Positions 16,299 through 26,017 of a DNA stretch of 64,000 bases are shown one piece after another. The DNA comes from ZC4RG30 sp039917615. Lineage in GTDB: Bacteria; Pseudomonadota; Gammaproteobacteria; Steroidobacterales; Steroidobacteraceae. Below the pieces are notes generated by a model. It saw only the letters and a program-made list of their open reading frames with translations. It was not told the origin of the DNA and ran no database searches. The first letter of the stretch is position 1, and the number at the start of each line of letters is the position of its first letter. Made by a program: the position numbers and the translations under genes. The stretch spans positions 1 through 64,000 of the forward strand of contig JBDSJD010000047.1 of assembly GCA_039917615.1 (NCBI GenBank). Reading direction: 5' to 3'.

Positions 16299-17612
16299 CT
16301 ACATGCCTCCCTGCATGAGGCGAGCATAGTAGAACCCGTCGGTCAGCGCTGCCGCACCCATGGCGCGCGGGGTGGGCAGCACATGCCAGTCCGCTCCGCT
16401 GCGCCTGAACCCGGGCTGCTGCCGCAGAAAGCGCTCGACGACCTCGGTGTTCTCGGCCAGCAGGATGGAACAGGTGGCATAAAGCAGCACACCACCGGGC
16501 TTGAGCATGCCGGCGCAACGCATCAGCATGGCCAGCTGCGCGGCGGCGAATCCCGCGATGTCTTCCTGACGCCGCAGCAGCTTGATGTCCGGATGCCGGC
16601 GGATCACACCCGTGCCGGAGCATGGCGCATCGAGCAGGATGCGATCGAAGGGCCGGCCATCCCACCAGCCAGCGGCGAGCAGATCTGCCCGCTGCAATCG
16701 CGCTGCCAGACCCAGGCGCGTGAGGTTTTGCTGCACGCGATCAAGGCGTGCGGCATCGCAGTCCAGTGCCACAAGTTCCGCAAGGCCGGCTGTGCGTTCG
16801 AGGATGTGACCGGTTTTGCCTCCCGGTGCGGCGCAGGCATCGAGCACGCGCTCGCCCGGCTGCGCATCCAGCAGCTCTGCGGCGTGTTGTGCGCCGGCAT
16901 CCTGCACGCTGACCAGGCCTTCAGTGAAACCAGGCAGTGCATTCACGTCCAGCGGTTGATCCAGCACGATGCTGGTCGCGCAGAGTCCAGGCTCGCCGGC
17001 AATGCCCTGCGCAGCCAGCAGCGCCAGCTGCGCATCACGCGTGGTGCGCGCCAGATTCACGCGCAGCGTCATGGGTGGTGATTCATTGTTGGCCGTCAAT
17101 ATCTGTTCAGCCGCATCCGGCCAGGCGCCGCGGATTTTGCGCAGCAGCCAGCGCGGATGCGCAAGCCGGCTCGCCTCGCCCTTGTCGATATGCGCCATGA
17201 TTGCGGTGCGCTCGCGCAGGAAGCGACGCAGCAGTGCGTTGACGAAACCGCTGGCACTGCCCTGACCCAGCACGCGCGCAGCATCCACTGCGATGTTCAC
17301 CACCGAGGCCGGCGGCGCGCGCGAATATTCAACCTGATGCAGCGCGCAGCACAACACGGCGCGCACCAGTGGATGCATGTTCTGGCCTGGTTTCAGCAAG
17401 GCATCGAGTGCCGGCGCCAGGCGCAGATACCAGCGCAGCGTGCCCGTGTGAATCGCGCGCACCGCGGCTCGGTCGGAGGCGGAAGGCGCCACCCGCTGCA
17501 GCGCATCCTCGGCCGTGCAGCCGCCATCTCGCGTTACGGCTTCCAGCGCCTCCGCCGCACTTGCCAGTGCTGTGGCGCCGGGTGCGAAGCCTTCTCTGGC
17601 TTGCAGGTTCAC
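16299..17612 (-). CDS. rsmB: 16S rRNA (cytosine(967)-C(5))-methyltransferase RsmB
   Basis: This 437-residue protein has a NusB-like RNA-binding N-terminal domain (~10-150) and a Rossmann methyltransferase domain. The SAM motif reads VLDACAAPGGKTGHILE. Catalytic cysteines are in LDAPCSGTGVIRRHPDIK and YATCSILLAENTEVVE. It methylates C967 of 16S rRNA using S-adenosylmethionine. Length and motifs are normal. It overlaps fmt by 4 bases and is followed by DUF4390, making a def-fmt-rsmB-DUF4390-ntrYX transcription unit. Confidence 0.96.
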   Translation of the reverse strand: MNLQAREGFAPGATALASAAEALEAVTRDGGCTAEDALQRVAPSASDRAAVRAIHTGTLRWYLRLAPALDALLKPGQNMHPLVRAVLCCALHQVEYSRAPPASVVNIAVDAARVLGQGSASGFVNALLRRFLRERTAIMAHIDKGEASRLAHPRWLLRKIRGAWPDAAEQILTANNESPPMTLRVNLARTTRDAQLALLAAQGIAGEPGLCATSIVLDQPLDVNALPGFTEGLVSVQDAGAQHAAELLDAQPGERVLDACAAPGGKTGHILERTAGLAELVALDCDAARLDRVQQNLTRLGLAARLQRADLLAAGWWDGRPFDRILLDAPCSGTGVIRRHPDIKLLRRQEDIAGFAAAQLAMLMRCAGMLKPGGVLLYATCSILLAENTEVVERFLRQQPGFRRSGADWHVLPTPRAMGAAALTDGFYYARLMQGGM

Positions 17613-18565
17613 TGGAACACCAGCGGCGCGCCATCTGGCACGCGCTCGGCATTCAGGAATTCACGCGCCGACACCGCCTTGCGACCGGCGCGCTGCAGTT
17701 CCATCACCTGCACCATGCCGCTGCCACAGCACACCTGCAGCGCATCGCCCTGCAGGCCGAGCACGGTGCCGGCCGGTGCAGTGGCAACTGCTTCGGTTCC
17801 ACACCTGCTGCGTAACAATTTTACCGGCGCGCCGTGCAATGTGGTTTCAGCTGCAGGCCAGGGATTGAAGGCGCGGATCTGACGATCGATGTGGGCTGCA
17901 GGCTGCTGCCAGTCGATGCGCGCTTCCGCTTTGGAGAGTTTGTCTGCATACGTAATGCCCTCCGGCGGCTGCGGACGTGCAGCGATCCGATCCGCGGCAA
18001 GTGCCTGCAACACGGCCAGCAATTGCGCGGCGCCCAGTTCGGCCAGCTCATCATGAAGTTGCGCCGCCGTGGTTTCGTCGCCAATGCGTTGGCGCGCTTC
18101 GGCCAGCACCGCACCGGTATCCAGGCCTTCATCCATCTGCATGATGCACACGCCCGTCTCGATGTCGCCCGCCTGGATGGCGCGCTGAATGGGCGCCGCG
18201 CCGCGCCAGCGCGGCAGCAGCGAGGCGTGGATGTTGAGGCAACCCAGGCGCGGCAAAGTCAGCACTTCTCGCGGCAGGATCAATCCGTATGCAACCACCA
18301 CCAGCACATCCGGTTGCCATTCGCGCAACTGCGCCAGTGTGGATTGCAGCGCATCGGCAGCGCCGCGCAGCCGCGCCGGCTGCAAAATCGGCAGCCCAAG
18401 TTTCAGCGCGGCCTGTTTGACAGGACCTGGTGTGAGCACGCGCCCGCGACCCGCCGGCCGGTCCGGTTGCGTGAGCACGCCCACCAGCCGATGCTGCGCG
18501 GCAAGCGCGCCCAGCGGCGGCAGCGCAAACGCAGGCGTGCCCGCAAATACCACTCGCAATTGCAT
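17609..18565 (-). CDS. fmt: Methionyl-tRNA formyltransferase
   Basis: This 318-residue enzyme transfers the formyl group of 10-formyl-tetrahydrofolate to initiator Met-tRNA. The formyltransferase domain has the family signature (NIHASLLPRWRGAAPIQRAI, GVCIMQMDEGLDTG), followed by a C-terminal OB-like domain (AFNPWPAAETTLHGAPVKL). Its product is later deformylated by the def product encoded 33 bases upstream. It overlaps rsmB by 4 bases. No anomalies are seen. Confidence 0.97.
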   Translation of the reverse strand: MQLRVVFAGTPAFALPPLGALAAQHRLVGVLTQPDRPAGRGRVLTPGPVKQAALKLGLPILQPARLRGAADALQSTLAQLREWQPDVLVVVAYGLILPREVLTLPRLGCLNIHASLLPRWRGAAPIQRAIQAGDIETGVCIMQMDEGLDTGAVLAEARQRIGDETTAAQLHDELAELGAAQLLAVLQALAADRIAARPQPPEGITYADKLSKAEARIDWQQPAAHIDRQIRAFNPWPAAETTLHGAPVKLLRSRCGTEAVATAPAGTVLGLQGDALQVCCGSGMVQVMELQRAGRKAVSAREFLNAERVPDGAPLVFQ

Positions 18566-18598
18566 ATTGAGCCTGGGGCCTGGCGATCGCCTTGGGCT

Positions 18599-19141
18599 TC
18601 AGGTACGTCCTTGTCTTGCGGTCGTGCTGCGGGCACTGCTGTCGCGCTCACGCCGTTCCTTGTCGAGTTTCTTGCGGATGCGCTGCCGCTTCAGCTCGGA
18701 CAGGTAGTCGACGAACAGCTTGCCTTCGAGATGATCCATTTCGTGCTGCACGCAGACTGCGAGCATGCCGTCGAGCTCGCGCGTGAGCACCTTGCCATCC
18801 GCATCCTGCGAACGCAGTTGAATCCGTTCCGCGCGCGGCACATCGTCGTAGATGCCAGGCACCGACAAACATCCCTCTTCACCGCTGACAGAACCTGTCT
18901 GACCCAGGATCTCGGGATTGATGAATACCTGCGGTTCATTCTTCTTTTCGGAGACGTCGATCACCACCAGCCGCTGATGCCAGTCCACCTGGGTGGCAGC
19001 AAGGCCAATTCCCAGCGCCGCATACATGGTCTCGAACATGTCGGCGATCCGCCGCTTAAGGTCGGCATCGAAACGGCTGACCGGCAGCGCTTTCGTCCGC
19101 AGGCGCGGATCCGGGTATTCAAGAATGGACAAGCGTGCCAT
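18599..19141 (-). CDS. def: Peptide deformylase
   Basis: This 180-residue metalloenzyme removes formyl groups from nascent proteins. All three motifs are present: GIGLAATQV, EGCLSVPG (Cys metal ligand) and HEMDHLEG (two His ligands, catalytic Glu). The start at 19141 (MARLSILEYPDP) has GGAG 7 bases upstream; an in-frame ATG 5 codons earlier is less well placed. The C-terminal tail is basic. It is the first gene of the fmt operon and diverges from the LysM lipoprotein gene across a ~200-base intergenic region. Confidence 0.97.
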   Translation of the reverse strand: MARLSILEYPDPRLRTKALPVSRFDADLKRRIADMFETMYAALGIGLAATQVDWHQRLVVIDVSEKKNEPQVFINPEILGQTGSVSGEEGCLSVPGIYDDVPRAERIQLRSQDADGKVLTRELDGMLAVCVQHEMDHLEGKLFVDYLSELKRQRIRKKLDKERRERDSSARSTTARQGRT

Positions 19142-19345
19142 GCACTGTCTCCGCACTAGAAAATGCTGTTAATGTCTTGCCTAATGTCCGGCCACTGCTT
19201 GGAATAATCCAGAGGCTCGTGATGCAGTACTCAAACCTGAGGGGACTGCTTGGCGCGACTTCGGGCAAACAGTTTATAACAGCATGTGGCGCGCACGGTT
19301 CGCCGTGGACGATTGCGCGGCCTTGAGATGGGATGAGGAGCATAA

Positions 19346-20581
19346 ATGGTCTCGAATCAATCAGTTAGGCGGTTCCCAAGTACGGTTGGCGTGCTCGTGG
19401 GTGGCCTTTCGATACTGGCACTGGCCTCGGGTTGCCAAATTCTCTCCCCTGACGAAAGCGAGCCAGCAGCCCCCGTGGTAGTGCCGCAGGCTCGCCCTGC
19501 GCCAGTTACGGTTGTTGAGCAGCAGAATGCTGTCGAGGCAGCCATCGCCCGCGCCAGCAGTCAAACCCAGGTTGAGGTGACCCCAGCCCCGGCTCCTACC
19601 CCGGTGATGAACTCAAACGCCCCGCGGAGCTATACGGTCAAGCGCGGCGACACGCTGTGGGACATCTCGGCGATGTTCCTGCGCGACCCCTGGTTGTGGC
19701 CGGAGATCTGGCATGTCAACCCGGCCGTGCAGAACCCGCACCTTATCTACCCGGGCGATGTGCTGACGCTGGCCTACGGCGCCAACGGCGAACCGCAGAT
19801 CAGCCTGACGCGCGGCAACGTGGTGCGCGTGCAGCCGCTGATCCGCAGCACCCCGCTGGAAGGCCCGATCGCCACCATTCCGTTTGATGCCATCAAGGCC
19901 TTTCTGGGCAAGCCCAGCATCGTGTCGCAGGATGATCTCAAGAACGCGCCACGCGTCGCCGGTCTGCGTGATCGCCACTTGGTGGCCGGCGCCGGCCACG
20001 AGTTCTACGTGAAGGGCATGCGCAATCTCGGCCCCGGCCGCTACTCGGTGGTGCGGGTGGGTGAACAACTGAAGGATCCGGAATCCGGCAAGGTGCTGGG
20101 TTACATGGGCACCTACACCGGTGCCGCGCGCATCGACCAGATCAACGAACTGAGCAAGGCGCAGCTGATAGATTCCGCGCGCGAAACCACCACCGGCGAT
20201 CTGCTGTTTGCCGAAGACGCGCAGAACGTCAGCAGCGATCTGCTGCCCCGCTCACCACCGGCCGGTGTCCACGGCCAGATCATGGCGGTGGTCGATGGCG
20301 TGAAGCTCATCGGCTCATACCAGGTGGTTGCCATCAATCGCGGCAGCAAGCACGGCCTGGAAGCCGGTCACGTGCTGGCCATCGACGAGGTGGGCGAGGT
20401 CGTGGCAGACGAATCGTGCAAGCAGTCGCGCTGGGCGTTCTGTGGCAACAAGACCATTCAGTTGCCCAGCGAGCGTGCCGGGACGTTGCTGGTCTTCAAG
20501 ACCTATGAGCAAATGAGCTATGGGCTGGTGCTGGACGCCACTGTTCCCTTGCGAGTGCTAGATCAGGTGCGAACGCCCTGA
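19346..20581 (+). CDS. LysM-domain lipoprotein
   Basis: This 411-residue protein has a lipoprotein signal peptide (ILALASGC lipobox), a Pro/Ala-rich linker and one LysM domain near residues 93-145 (YTVKRGDTLWDISAMFLRDP...NPHLIYPGDVLTL). A ~250-residue C-terminal domain of unknown fold follows. LysM binds peptidoglycan, so it likely links envelope layers or anchors an activity at the wall. GAGGAG sits 5 bases before the ATG. This gene is typically found beside dprA, as here. A stem-loop terminator follows it. Confidence 0.9.
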   Translation: MVSNQSVRRFPSTVGVLVGGLSILALASGCQILSPDESEPAAPVVVPQARPAPVTVVEQQNAVEAAIARASSQTQVEVTPAPAPTPVMNSNAPRSYTVKRGDTLWDISAMFLRDPWLWPEIWHVNPAVQNPHLIYPGDVLTLAYGANGEPQISLTRGNVVRVQPLIRSTPLEGPIATIPFDAIKAFLGKPSIVSQDDLKNAPRVAGLRDRHLVAGAGHEFYVKGMRNLGPGRYSVVRVGEQLKDPESGKVLGYMGTYTGAARIDQINELSKAQLIDSARETTTGDLLFAEDAQNVSSDLLPRSPPAGVHGQIMAVVDGVKLIGSYQVVAINRGSKHGLEAGHVLAIDEVGEVVADESCKQSRWAFCGNKTIQLPSERAGTLLVFKTYEQMSYGLVLDATVPLRVLDQVRTP

Positions 20582-20612
20582 TTGGCAGCTATTTCGCAAC
20601 AAACGCAACAGA

Positions 20613-20638
20613 AAGGGCCCGCCGGATAGCGGGTCCTT
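20613..20638 (+). terminator. Stem-loop between the LysM gene and dprA
   Basis: AAGGGCCCGC (20613-20622) can pair with GCGGGTCCTT (20629-20638) around a 6-base loop, giving a 10-bp stem with one G-T pair. It is 31 bases after the LysM stop codon. No clear T-run follows, so termination may be partial and dprA may still be read through. Confidence 0.5.
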
Positions 20639-20657
20639 CGCGTTTAGGCTGCCGGCA

Positions 20658-21779
20658 ATGCATGACCGGCAAGCAATCGACCTGGCCTGGCTGACCCTGC
20701 TGCGCGCACCGGCGCTGGGACCGACGGCGTTGCGCGCTGCGCTTGCCGAATGTCCGGATGTCCTGGCCCTGACGCATCACTCACCCCAGACACTGCTCGC
20801 GTTGGGACTCGGCGACTCCGCCGCCAGCCACATCGCCCGGCCGCCATCGGCGCGGATCCTGGATGACCTGCAATGGATGGCACGCGCCGGCGCTCGGCTG
20901 CTGCCCTGCACGGACAGCGACTATCCCGCCCAGCTGGCCACATTGCCGGATGCGCCTCTGGCGCTGTTCGTGCTCGGTGACAGCGCGTTGCTGCGTCAAC
21001 CGCAGCTGGCCATGGTCGGTAGCCGGCATCCCACTGCCGCCGGCCAGCGTCTGGCCAGGCAGATCGCGCAGCAGCTATGCGCGGCGGGCCTCGGCATCAC
21101 CAGTGGCCTGGCGCGCGGCATCGATGCCGCCGCGCACGCAGCCGCGCTGGGTTGCAGTGGCCGCACCGTCGCGGTCTGCGGCACGGGTCTGGACCAATGC
21201 TATCCCGCCGAAAACCAGCAGCTGTTCGCGCGCATCCGCGAGCAGGGCGCATTGGTGTCGGAGTTTCCGCCGGGCACGGCCGCGCTGCCGCATCACTTCC
21301 CGCGGCGCAATCGCATCATCTCGGGGCTTTCCCGGGGAGTCGTAGTGATCGAAGCGGCTGCCGGTAGCGGCTCACTCATCACGGCGCAGCGCGCGCTGGA
21401 CCATGGCCGCGAGCTATTCGCGGTGCCGGGTTCGCCGCTGAACCCTTTGGCGGCAGGTTGCCTCGAGCTGATCCGCGCCGGCGCGCACCTGGTACGGGAT
21501 GCCACCGATATCCTGGGCGAGATCAGCATATCCATAGAGGGAAATATTTTGTTAAATCAACAGCTTGCCATGAGTTTACCGGCTACAGGCAAGGGGCCTG
21601 CGTTGGACAAGGATTACGAAATGCTGTTAGATGCGCTCGGCTTCGAACCAGCCAGCATCGACGATCTGATCAACAGAACCGGCCTTGCAGCAGGCTCCGT
21701 AGCCTCCATGATGTTGATTCTCGAACTGGATGGCCGGGTCGAATCAAGGCCTGGCGCTCTATATAACCGCGTTAGCTGA
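20658..21779 (+). CDS. dprA: DNA-processing protein DprA
   Basis: This 373-residue protein is a RecA loader on incoming single-stranded DNA in transformation, also called Smf. There is an N-terminal SAM-like helical region, then a Rossmann fold with VGSRHPTAAGQRLA, GITSGLARGIDAAAH, CGTGLDQCYPAEN, EFPPGT and PRRNRIISGLSRGVVVIEA. A C-terminal winged-helix domain (LLDALGFEPASIDDLINRTGL) completes it. All core motifs are intact. The smg gene follows after 4 bases. Confidence 0.96.
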   Translation: MHDRQAIDLAWLTLLRAPALGPTALRAALAECPDVLALTHHSPQTLLALGLGDSAASHIARPPSARILDDLQWMARAGARLLPCTDSDYPAQLATLPDAPLALFVLGDSALLRQPQLAMVGSRHPTAAGQRLARQIAQQLCAAGLGITSGLARGIDAAAHAAALGCSGRTVAVCGTGLDQCYPAENQQLFARIREQGALVSEFPPGTAALPHHFPRRNRIISGLSRGVVVIEAAAGSGSLITAQRALDHGRELFAVPGSPLNPLAAGCLELIRAGAHLVRDATDILGEISISIEGNILLNQQLAMSLPATGKGPALDKDYEMLLDALGFEPASIDDLINRTGLAAGSVASMMLILELDGRVESRPGALYNRVS

Positions 21780-21783
21780 ATTA

Positions 21784-22290
21784 ATGAACGGCACCGTCCT
21801 CGACATCCTCCTGTACGTATTCGACCGCTACATGTTCGACGAGGCGCCCGAGGTGCCGGAGCGCGAGGCACTTGCCCGCGACCTGGAAAGCGCCGGCTTC
21901 GCCGAAGCCAATGTGGAGCGCGCACTGGACTGGCTGGCTGATCTCGCCGGCGAGCGCAGCCGCGCGCCACTGCTACCCGCCGCCCCACAAGATTCCGATG
22001 GCGCGCCGCGCACGCGCGGTTCGTTGCGGGTCTATTCGCCGATGGAACTCACCCGCCTGTCGGTGGATTGCCGCGGCCTGCTGCTATCGCTGGAAGAAGC
22101 GGACATCCTGAGCCCCACGCAACGCGAGCTGGTCATCGATCGCTTGCTGGCGCTGGACGTGGAAGACCTCAATCTCGAACAGGTGCGCTGGATTGTGCTG
22201 ATGGTGCTGTCCAGTCAGCCCGGCCAGGAGCAGGCCTGCGCGCGCATGGAAACACTCGTCTTCGATCCCGATACGAGCGCGGCGCATTGA
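21784..22290 (+). CDS. smg: Smg family protein (DUF494)
   Basis: This 168-residue all-helical protein begins MNGTVLDILLYVFDRYM, the usual Smg N-terminus. That fixes the start at 21784 even though the frame is open further upstream. The middle has ELTRLSVDCRGLLLSLEEADIL and the end has EQVRWIVLMVLSSQPGQEQA, both family features. The function is unknown. The gene is regularly placed between dprA and topA in gammaproteobacteria, as here, only 4 bases after dprA. Confidence 0.93.
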   Translation: MNGTVLDILLYVFDRYMFDEAPEVPEREALARDLESAGFAEANVERALDWLADLAGERSRAPLLPAAPQDSDGAPRTRGSLRVYSPMELTRLSVDCRGLLLSLEEADILSPTQRELVIDRLLALDVEDLNLEQVRWIVLMVLSSQPGQEQACARMETLVFDPDTSAAH

Positions 22291-22341
22291 GCCAGGCAAA
22301 GGTCACTTTCCCGCATCTGCGACCTGCGGATGTAGACGGTC

Positions 22342-24861
22342 ATGGCTGAAAAAAATCTTGTCATCGTTGAATCGCCCGCCAAGGCGAAGACCATCAAGAA
22401 ATACCTCGGCAAGGATTTCGAGGTGCTGGCTTCCTATGGCCACGTCCGCGACCTGATCCCCAAGGAAGGCGCGGTCGATACCGAGCATGGCTTCGCCATG
22501 AAATACCGGGTGATCGAGCGCAACGAGAAGCATGTCGAAGCCATCTCCAAAGCGCTGCGCAATGCCAGCGCCCTGTATCTCGCGACCGACCCGGACCGCG
22601 AGGGCGAAGCGATTTCCTGGCACCTGTTCGAACTGCTGAAGGAACGCGGCGACCTGAAGGACAAGACTGTCCATCGCGTTGCGTTCTACGAGATCACCAA
22701 GAACGCCATCCGTGCTGCGGTTGATTCGCCCCGCGAGCTGTCGATGGATCTGGTGAACGCACAGCAGGCGCGGCGCGCCCTGGACTATCTGGTCGGCTTC
22801 AATCTGTCGCCGCTGCTGTGGAAGAAAGTGCGCCAGGGGCTGTCGGCAGGTCGCGTGCAAAGCCCTGCGCTGCGCATGATCTGCGAACGCGATGAAGCCA
22901 TCGACGCATTCATTCCGCAGGAATACTGGACCATCGACGCCGAAGGCGAGCACAGCCAGGTGCGCTTCCCGCTGAAGCTGGTCGAATACGCGGGCAAGAC
23001 AGTGGAGCAGGTCAGCTTCACCAACGAAGGCAGCGCGCGCGACGTGGAGTCCACGCTCAACCAGGCCGCAGCCGGCGAACTCACGGTCGACACCATCGAT
23101 CGCAAGCAGCGCAAACGCAATCCGGCGCCGCCGTTCACCACTTCCACGCTGCAGCAGGAAGCCGCGCGCAAGCTGGGTTTCTCGGCACAGCGCACCATGC
23201 GCCTGGCGCAGCAACTGTATGAAGGTGTGGATTTCGGCGAAGGCGCGGTGGGTCTCATCACCTACATGCGTACCGACTCGGTGTCGCTGGCGAACGAGGC
23301 GGTGGCCGAGATCCGCGTCACCATCGCGAAATTGTACGGCGAGGAAGGCCTGGCCGAAGCGCCGCGCGTCTACAAGACCAAGTCGAAGAACGCGCAGGAA
23401 GCCCACGAAGCCGTGCGCCCGACCTCCGCGTCGATCACACCGCAGCAGGTGGAAGGCAAGATCGAAGCCGACCAGTACAAGCTGTATGCGCTGATCTGGA
23501 AGCGCGCCATCGCCTGCCAGATGGCGCATGCCGTGTTCGACACCGTGGCGGTGGACATGATCGCAGGCGTGCGCGGCTCGGGTCATGTGCTGCGCGCGAA
23601 TGGGTCCACACTGGTGAAGCCGGGTTATATCGCGGTCTACCAGGAAGGCAAAGACGACTCGCCCGACGACGACGGCGACCACGTGCTGCCATCCATGCAG
23701 GAAGGCGAACTGGTAAAGCTGGTCAGCCTGATTGGCCAGCAGCATTTCACCGAGCCGCCGCCGCGCTTCTCCGAAGCCTCGCTGGTCAAGGCACTGGAAG
23801 AACACGGCATCGGCCGGCCTTCCACCTATGCGTCCATCATCTCCACGTTGCGCGACCGTGAATACGTGGACATGGACGCGCGGCGCTTCATCGCCACCGA
23901 CATCGGCAAGATCGTCTGCCGCTTCCTGACCAAGTACTTTACCAAGTACGTGGAATACGGCTACACCGCCGACATGGAAGACGAGCTCGACGCGGTGTCC
24001 CGCGGTGAAGAGCCCTGGGTCACGCCGCTGGAAAAATTCTGGAAGCCCTTCATCGACCAGGTCCAGGAGATCGAGACCAGCGTCAGCCGCGAAGAAGTAG
24101 CGATGGCTCGCGACCTGGGCATCCATCCTGAAAGCGGACGGCCCGTCTCCGTACGCATGGGTCGATTCGGTCCGTTCGTGCAGGCTGGCACCAAGGACGA
24201 CGAGGAAAAGCCCAAATTTGCAGGCCTGCGACCGGGTCAGAAGATGGACACCATCACTCTGGCCGATGCGATGGTGCTGTTCCAGCTGCCGAAGGCGCTG
24301 GGCCAGACGGCCGACGGCGAACCTGTCACTGTGGCAATCGGCCAGTTCGGCCCCTACGTGAAATACGGCGCGAAGTATGTCTCGCTGAAGGAAGACGACC
24401 CTTACGCCGTCACCCTTGCGCGGGCCATCGAGGTGATCGAGGCCAAGAAGGTCGCCGATGCCAATCGCATCATCATCGACTTCGGCGTCGACGACATCCA
24501 GGTGCTGAACGGCCGCTACGGTCCGTACATCACCGACAAGCAGCGCAATGCGCGCATCCCCAAAGAGCGCGATCCGAAATCGCTGACGCTTGAAGAATGC
24601 CGCACGATGCTGGCCGCAGCACCGCCGCGTCCGGCGCGGGGCAGGTTTGGCCGGCGTGGTGCGCCAGCAAAGGCGAAGGCGAAAGCCGCCGCGCCCGTGA
24701 AGGCAGCTGCCATCGCCAAGGAAAAGGCACCGCCCAAAGCGAAGGCAAAGGCAAAGGCTGCAGCCAAGCCCGGGGCAAAGGCCAAAGCAAAGGCGAAACC
24801 GAAAGCCAAAGCCTCCGCCGTTGCGAAGAAGGCCGCGGCTCCTGAACCCACCAGGCAGTAA
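22342..24861 (+). CDS. topA: DNA topoisomerase I
   Basis: This 839-residue type IA topoisomerase relaxes negatively supercoiled DNA. The Toprim domain begins VIVESPAKAKTIKKYLG and contains the acidic ATDPDREGEAI cluster. The catalytic Tyr308 is in GLITYMRTDSVSL. The C-terminal part differs from E. coli TopA. It has three repeat modules (GRFGPFVQAG, GQFGPYVKYG, GRYGPYI) with no visible Cys4 zinc ribbons, and a ~70-residue Lys/Ala tail (KAKAKAA repeats) as described for mycobacterial and some other TopA proteins. The Lys-rich tail probably contacts DNA or RNA polymerase. Confidence 0.97.
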   Translation: MAEKNLVIVESPAKAKTIKKYLGKDFEVLASYGHVRDLIPKEGAVDTEHGFAMKYRVIERNEKHVEAISKALRNASALYLATDPDREGEAISWHLFELLKERGDLKDKTVHRVAFYEITKNAIRAAVDSPRELSMDLVNAQQARRALDYLVGFNLSPLLWKKVRQGLSAGRVQSPALRMICERDEAIDAFIPQEYWTIDAEGEHSQVRFPLKLVEYAGKTVEQVSFTNEGSARDVESTLNQAAAGELTVDTIDRKQRKRNPAPPFTTSTLQQEAARKLGFSAQRTMRLAQQLYEGVDFGEGAVGLITYMRTDSVSLANEAVAEIRVTIAKLYGEEGLAEAPRVYKTKSKNAQEAHEAVRPTSASITPQQVEGKIEADQYKLYALIWKRAIACQMAHAVFDTVAVDMIAGVRGSGHVLRANGSTLVKPGYIAVYQEGKDDSPDDDGDHVLPSMQEGELVKLVSLIGQQHFTEPPPRFSEASLVKALEEHGIGRPSTYASIISTLRDREYVDMDARRFIATDIGKIVCRFLTKYFTKYVEYGYTADMEDELDAVSRGEEPWVTPLEKFWKPFIDQVQEIETSVSREEVAMARDLGIHPESGRPVSVRMGRFGPFVQAGTKDDEEKPKFAGLRPGQKMDTITLADAMVLFQLPKALGQTADGEPVTVAIGQFGPYVKYGAKYVSLKEDDPYAVTLARAIEVIEAKKVADANRIIIDFGVDDIQVLNGRYGPYITDKQRNARIPKERDPKSLTLEECRTMLAAAPPRPARGRFGRRGAPAKAKAKAAAPVKAAAIAKEKAPPKAKAKAKAAAKPGAKAKAKAKPKAKASAVAKKAAAPEPTRQ

Positions 24862-24881
24862 GCGGGCCCGCGTATCCCGCT
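24861..24881. terminator. Short stem-loop between convergent topA and dienelactone hydrolase genes
   Basis: AGCGGG (24861-24866) pairs perfectly with CCCGCT (24876-24881) across a 9-base loop. It begins at the last base of the topA stop codon and ends 3 bases before the stop of the converging gene, so it could serve both strands. The stem is short and lacks a T-run. Confidence 0.4.
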
Positions 24882-24884
24882 GTG

Positions 24885-25799
24885 TCAGGCGGCGGACAAA
24901 TGCTTGCGGAAATGCGCCAGTGTGCGCTCCCACGCCAAGTTTGCTGCCGCCTCGTCGTAGCGCGGCGTCGAATTGTTGTGGAACCCGTGCTGCGTCCCGT
25001 CGTACACATGCGCCTCATAGACAACCCGGTTCGCCTTCAGCGCTGCTTCATAGGCCGGCCACTGGGCATTGATGCGTTCGTCTGTGCCCGCGTACTGCAC
25101 CAGCAGCGCCGCCTTGATCTTCGGCACGTCTACCACGGGCGGCGCTGCACCGTAGAACGGCACGGCAGCCTGCAGATCAGCCCCCAGCGCGACAGCCAGC
25201 TGGTTCACCATTCCGCCGCCCCAGCAGAACCCCGTGGTGCCGAGCTTGCCAGTCGATAGCGTGTGCGTCTTCAGGTAACGCGCACTGTTGATGATGTCCT
25301 GGCGCAGCTTCGCCTGATCCAGGCCAGACTGCAGCGTGCGCCCATCATCGTCATTGCCGGGATAGCCACCGGCCGGCGCCAGTCCGTCCGGCGCCAGCGC
25401 AAGGAAACCGGCTGTCGCGACGCGGCGCGCTACATCCTCGACATAGGGATTCAGGCCTCGATTCTCGTGGATCACGAGCACGGCCGGAAACGGTCCGTTG
25501 CCGACGGGCTGGACCAGGTAGCCACGCATCTTGCCCGAGTTGCCGCCCGGTGACGGATAGTCCACGTACCTGGCCTTGATGCGCGCATCGGTGAACGAAA
25601 TCGTCTGCGCTTCGGCGTAACGCGGGAACAGCGCCTGCGCCATTGCCAGCGCAGAGATCCCGCCGATTACCAGCGCGCGGGCGCGGACCAGGAACTCGCG
25701 GCGGTCGATGTGCCCGTGGCAGTATTCGTCGTAGAGGTCGTAGACGCGCTGGTCGATCGCGGCGCTGGGCACAGGAACGATTGCTTGCTGATCCTTCAT
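24885..25799 (-). CDS. Tat-exported dienelactone hydrolase family protein
   Basis: This 304-residue alpha/beta hydrolase starts at 25799 (MKDQQAIV), with GGGGAG 7 bases upstream. An N-terminal twin-arginine signal (DRREFLVRARALVIGG...ALAMAQAL) precedes the mature enzyme. The DLH features are VIHENRGLNPYVEDVARR, the nucleophile elbow GFCWGGGM with Cys nucleophile, and YDGTQHGFHNN containing the catalytic His. The Tat signal implies folding before export to the periplasm. The true substrate is unknown; family members hydrolyse dienelactones and other esters. Confidence 0.9.
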   Translation of the reverse strand: MKDQQAIVPVPSAAIDQRVYDLYDEYCHGHIDRREFLVRARALVIGGISALAMAQALFPRYAEAQTISFTDARIKARYVDYPSPGGNSGKMRGYLVQPVGNGPFPAVLVIHENRGLNPYVEDVARRVATAGFLALAPDGLAPAGGYPGNDDDGRTLQSGLDQAKLRQDIINSARYLKTHTLSTGKLGTTGFCWGGGMVNQLAVALGADLQAAVPFYGAAPPVVDVPKIKAALLVQYAGTDERINAQWPAYEAALKANRVVYEAHVYDGTQHGFHNNSTPRYDEAAANLAWERTLAHFRKHLSAA

Positions 25800-26017
25800 G
25801 TCTGGTCTCCCCAAGGTTTCGTAACAGCCACTGGCAAACCGCAGCCGATGCTGGCGTTGCGGCAACTCTACACCCTCAAACAGGTAGCCGGCATGGCCGG
25901 ACATTGCTGGCCCCTTACGGCGCCAGCAACTGGTCAAATACGCCGCGACGCGAAAACGAATACTTGAACATGTCGGAAGCTCCTTGCTTGGGGATTTTTG
26001 GTCCCAAACCCATGCCT

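Noticed and set aside
22303..24933. 876-codon open frame antisense to topA
   Set aside because: The composition (His/Gln/Arg/Val-rich) is that of a shadow frame in high-GC DNA, with no ribosome binding site or recognisable domain. topA on the other strand is unambiguous.
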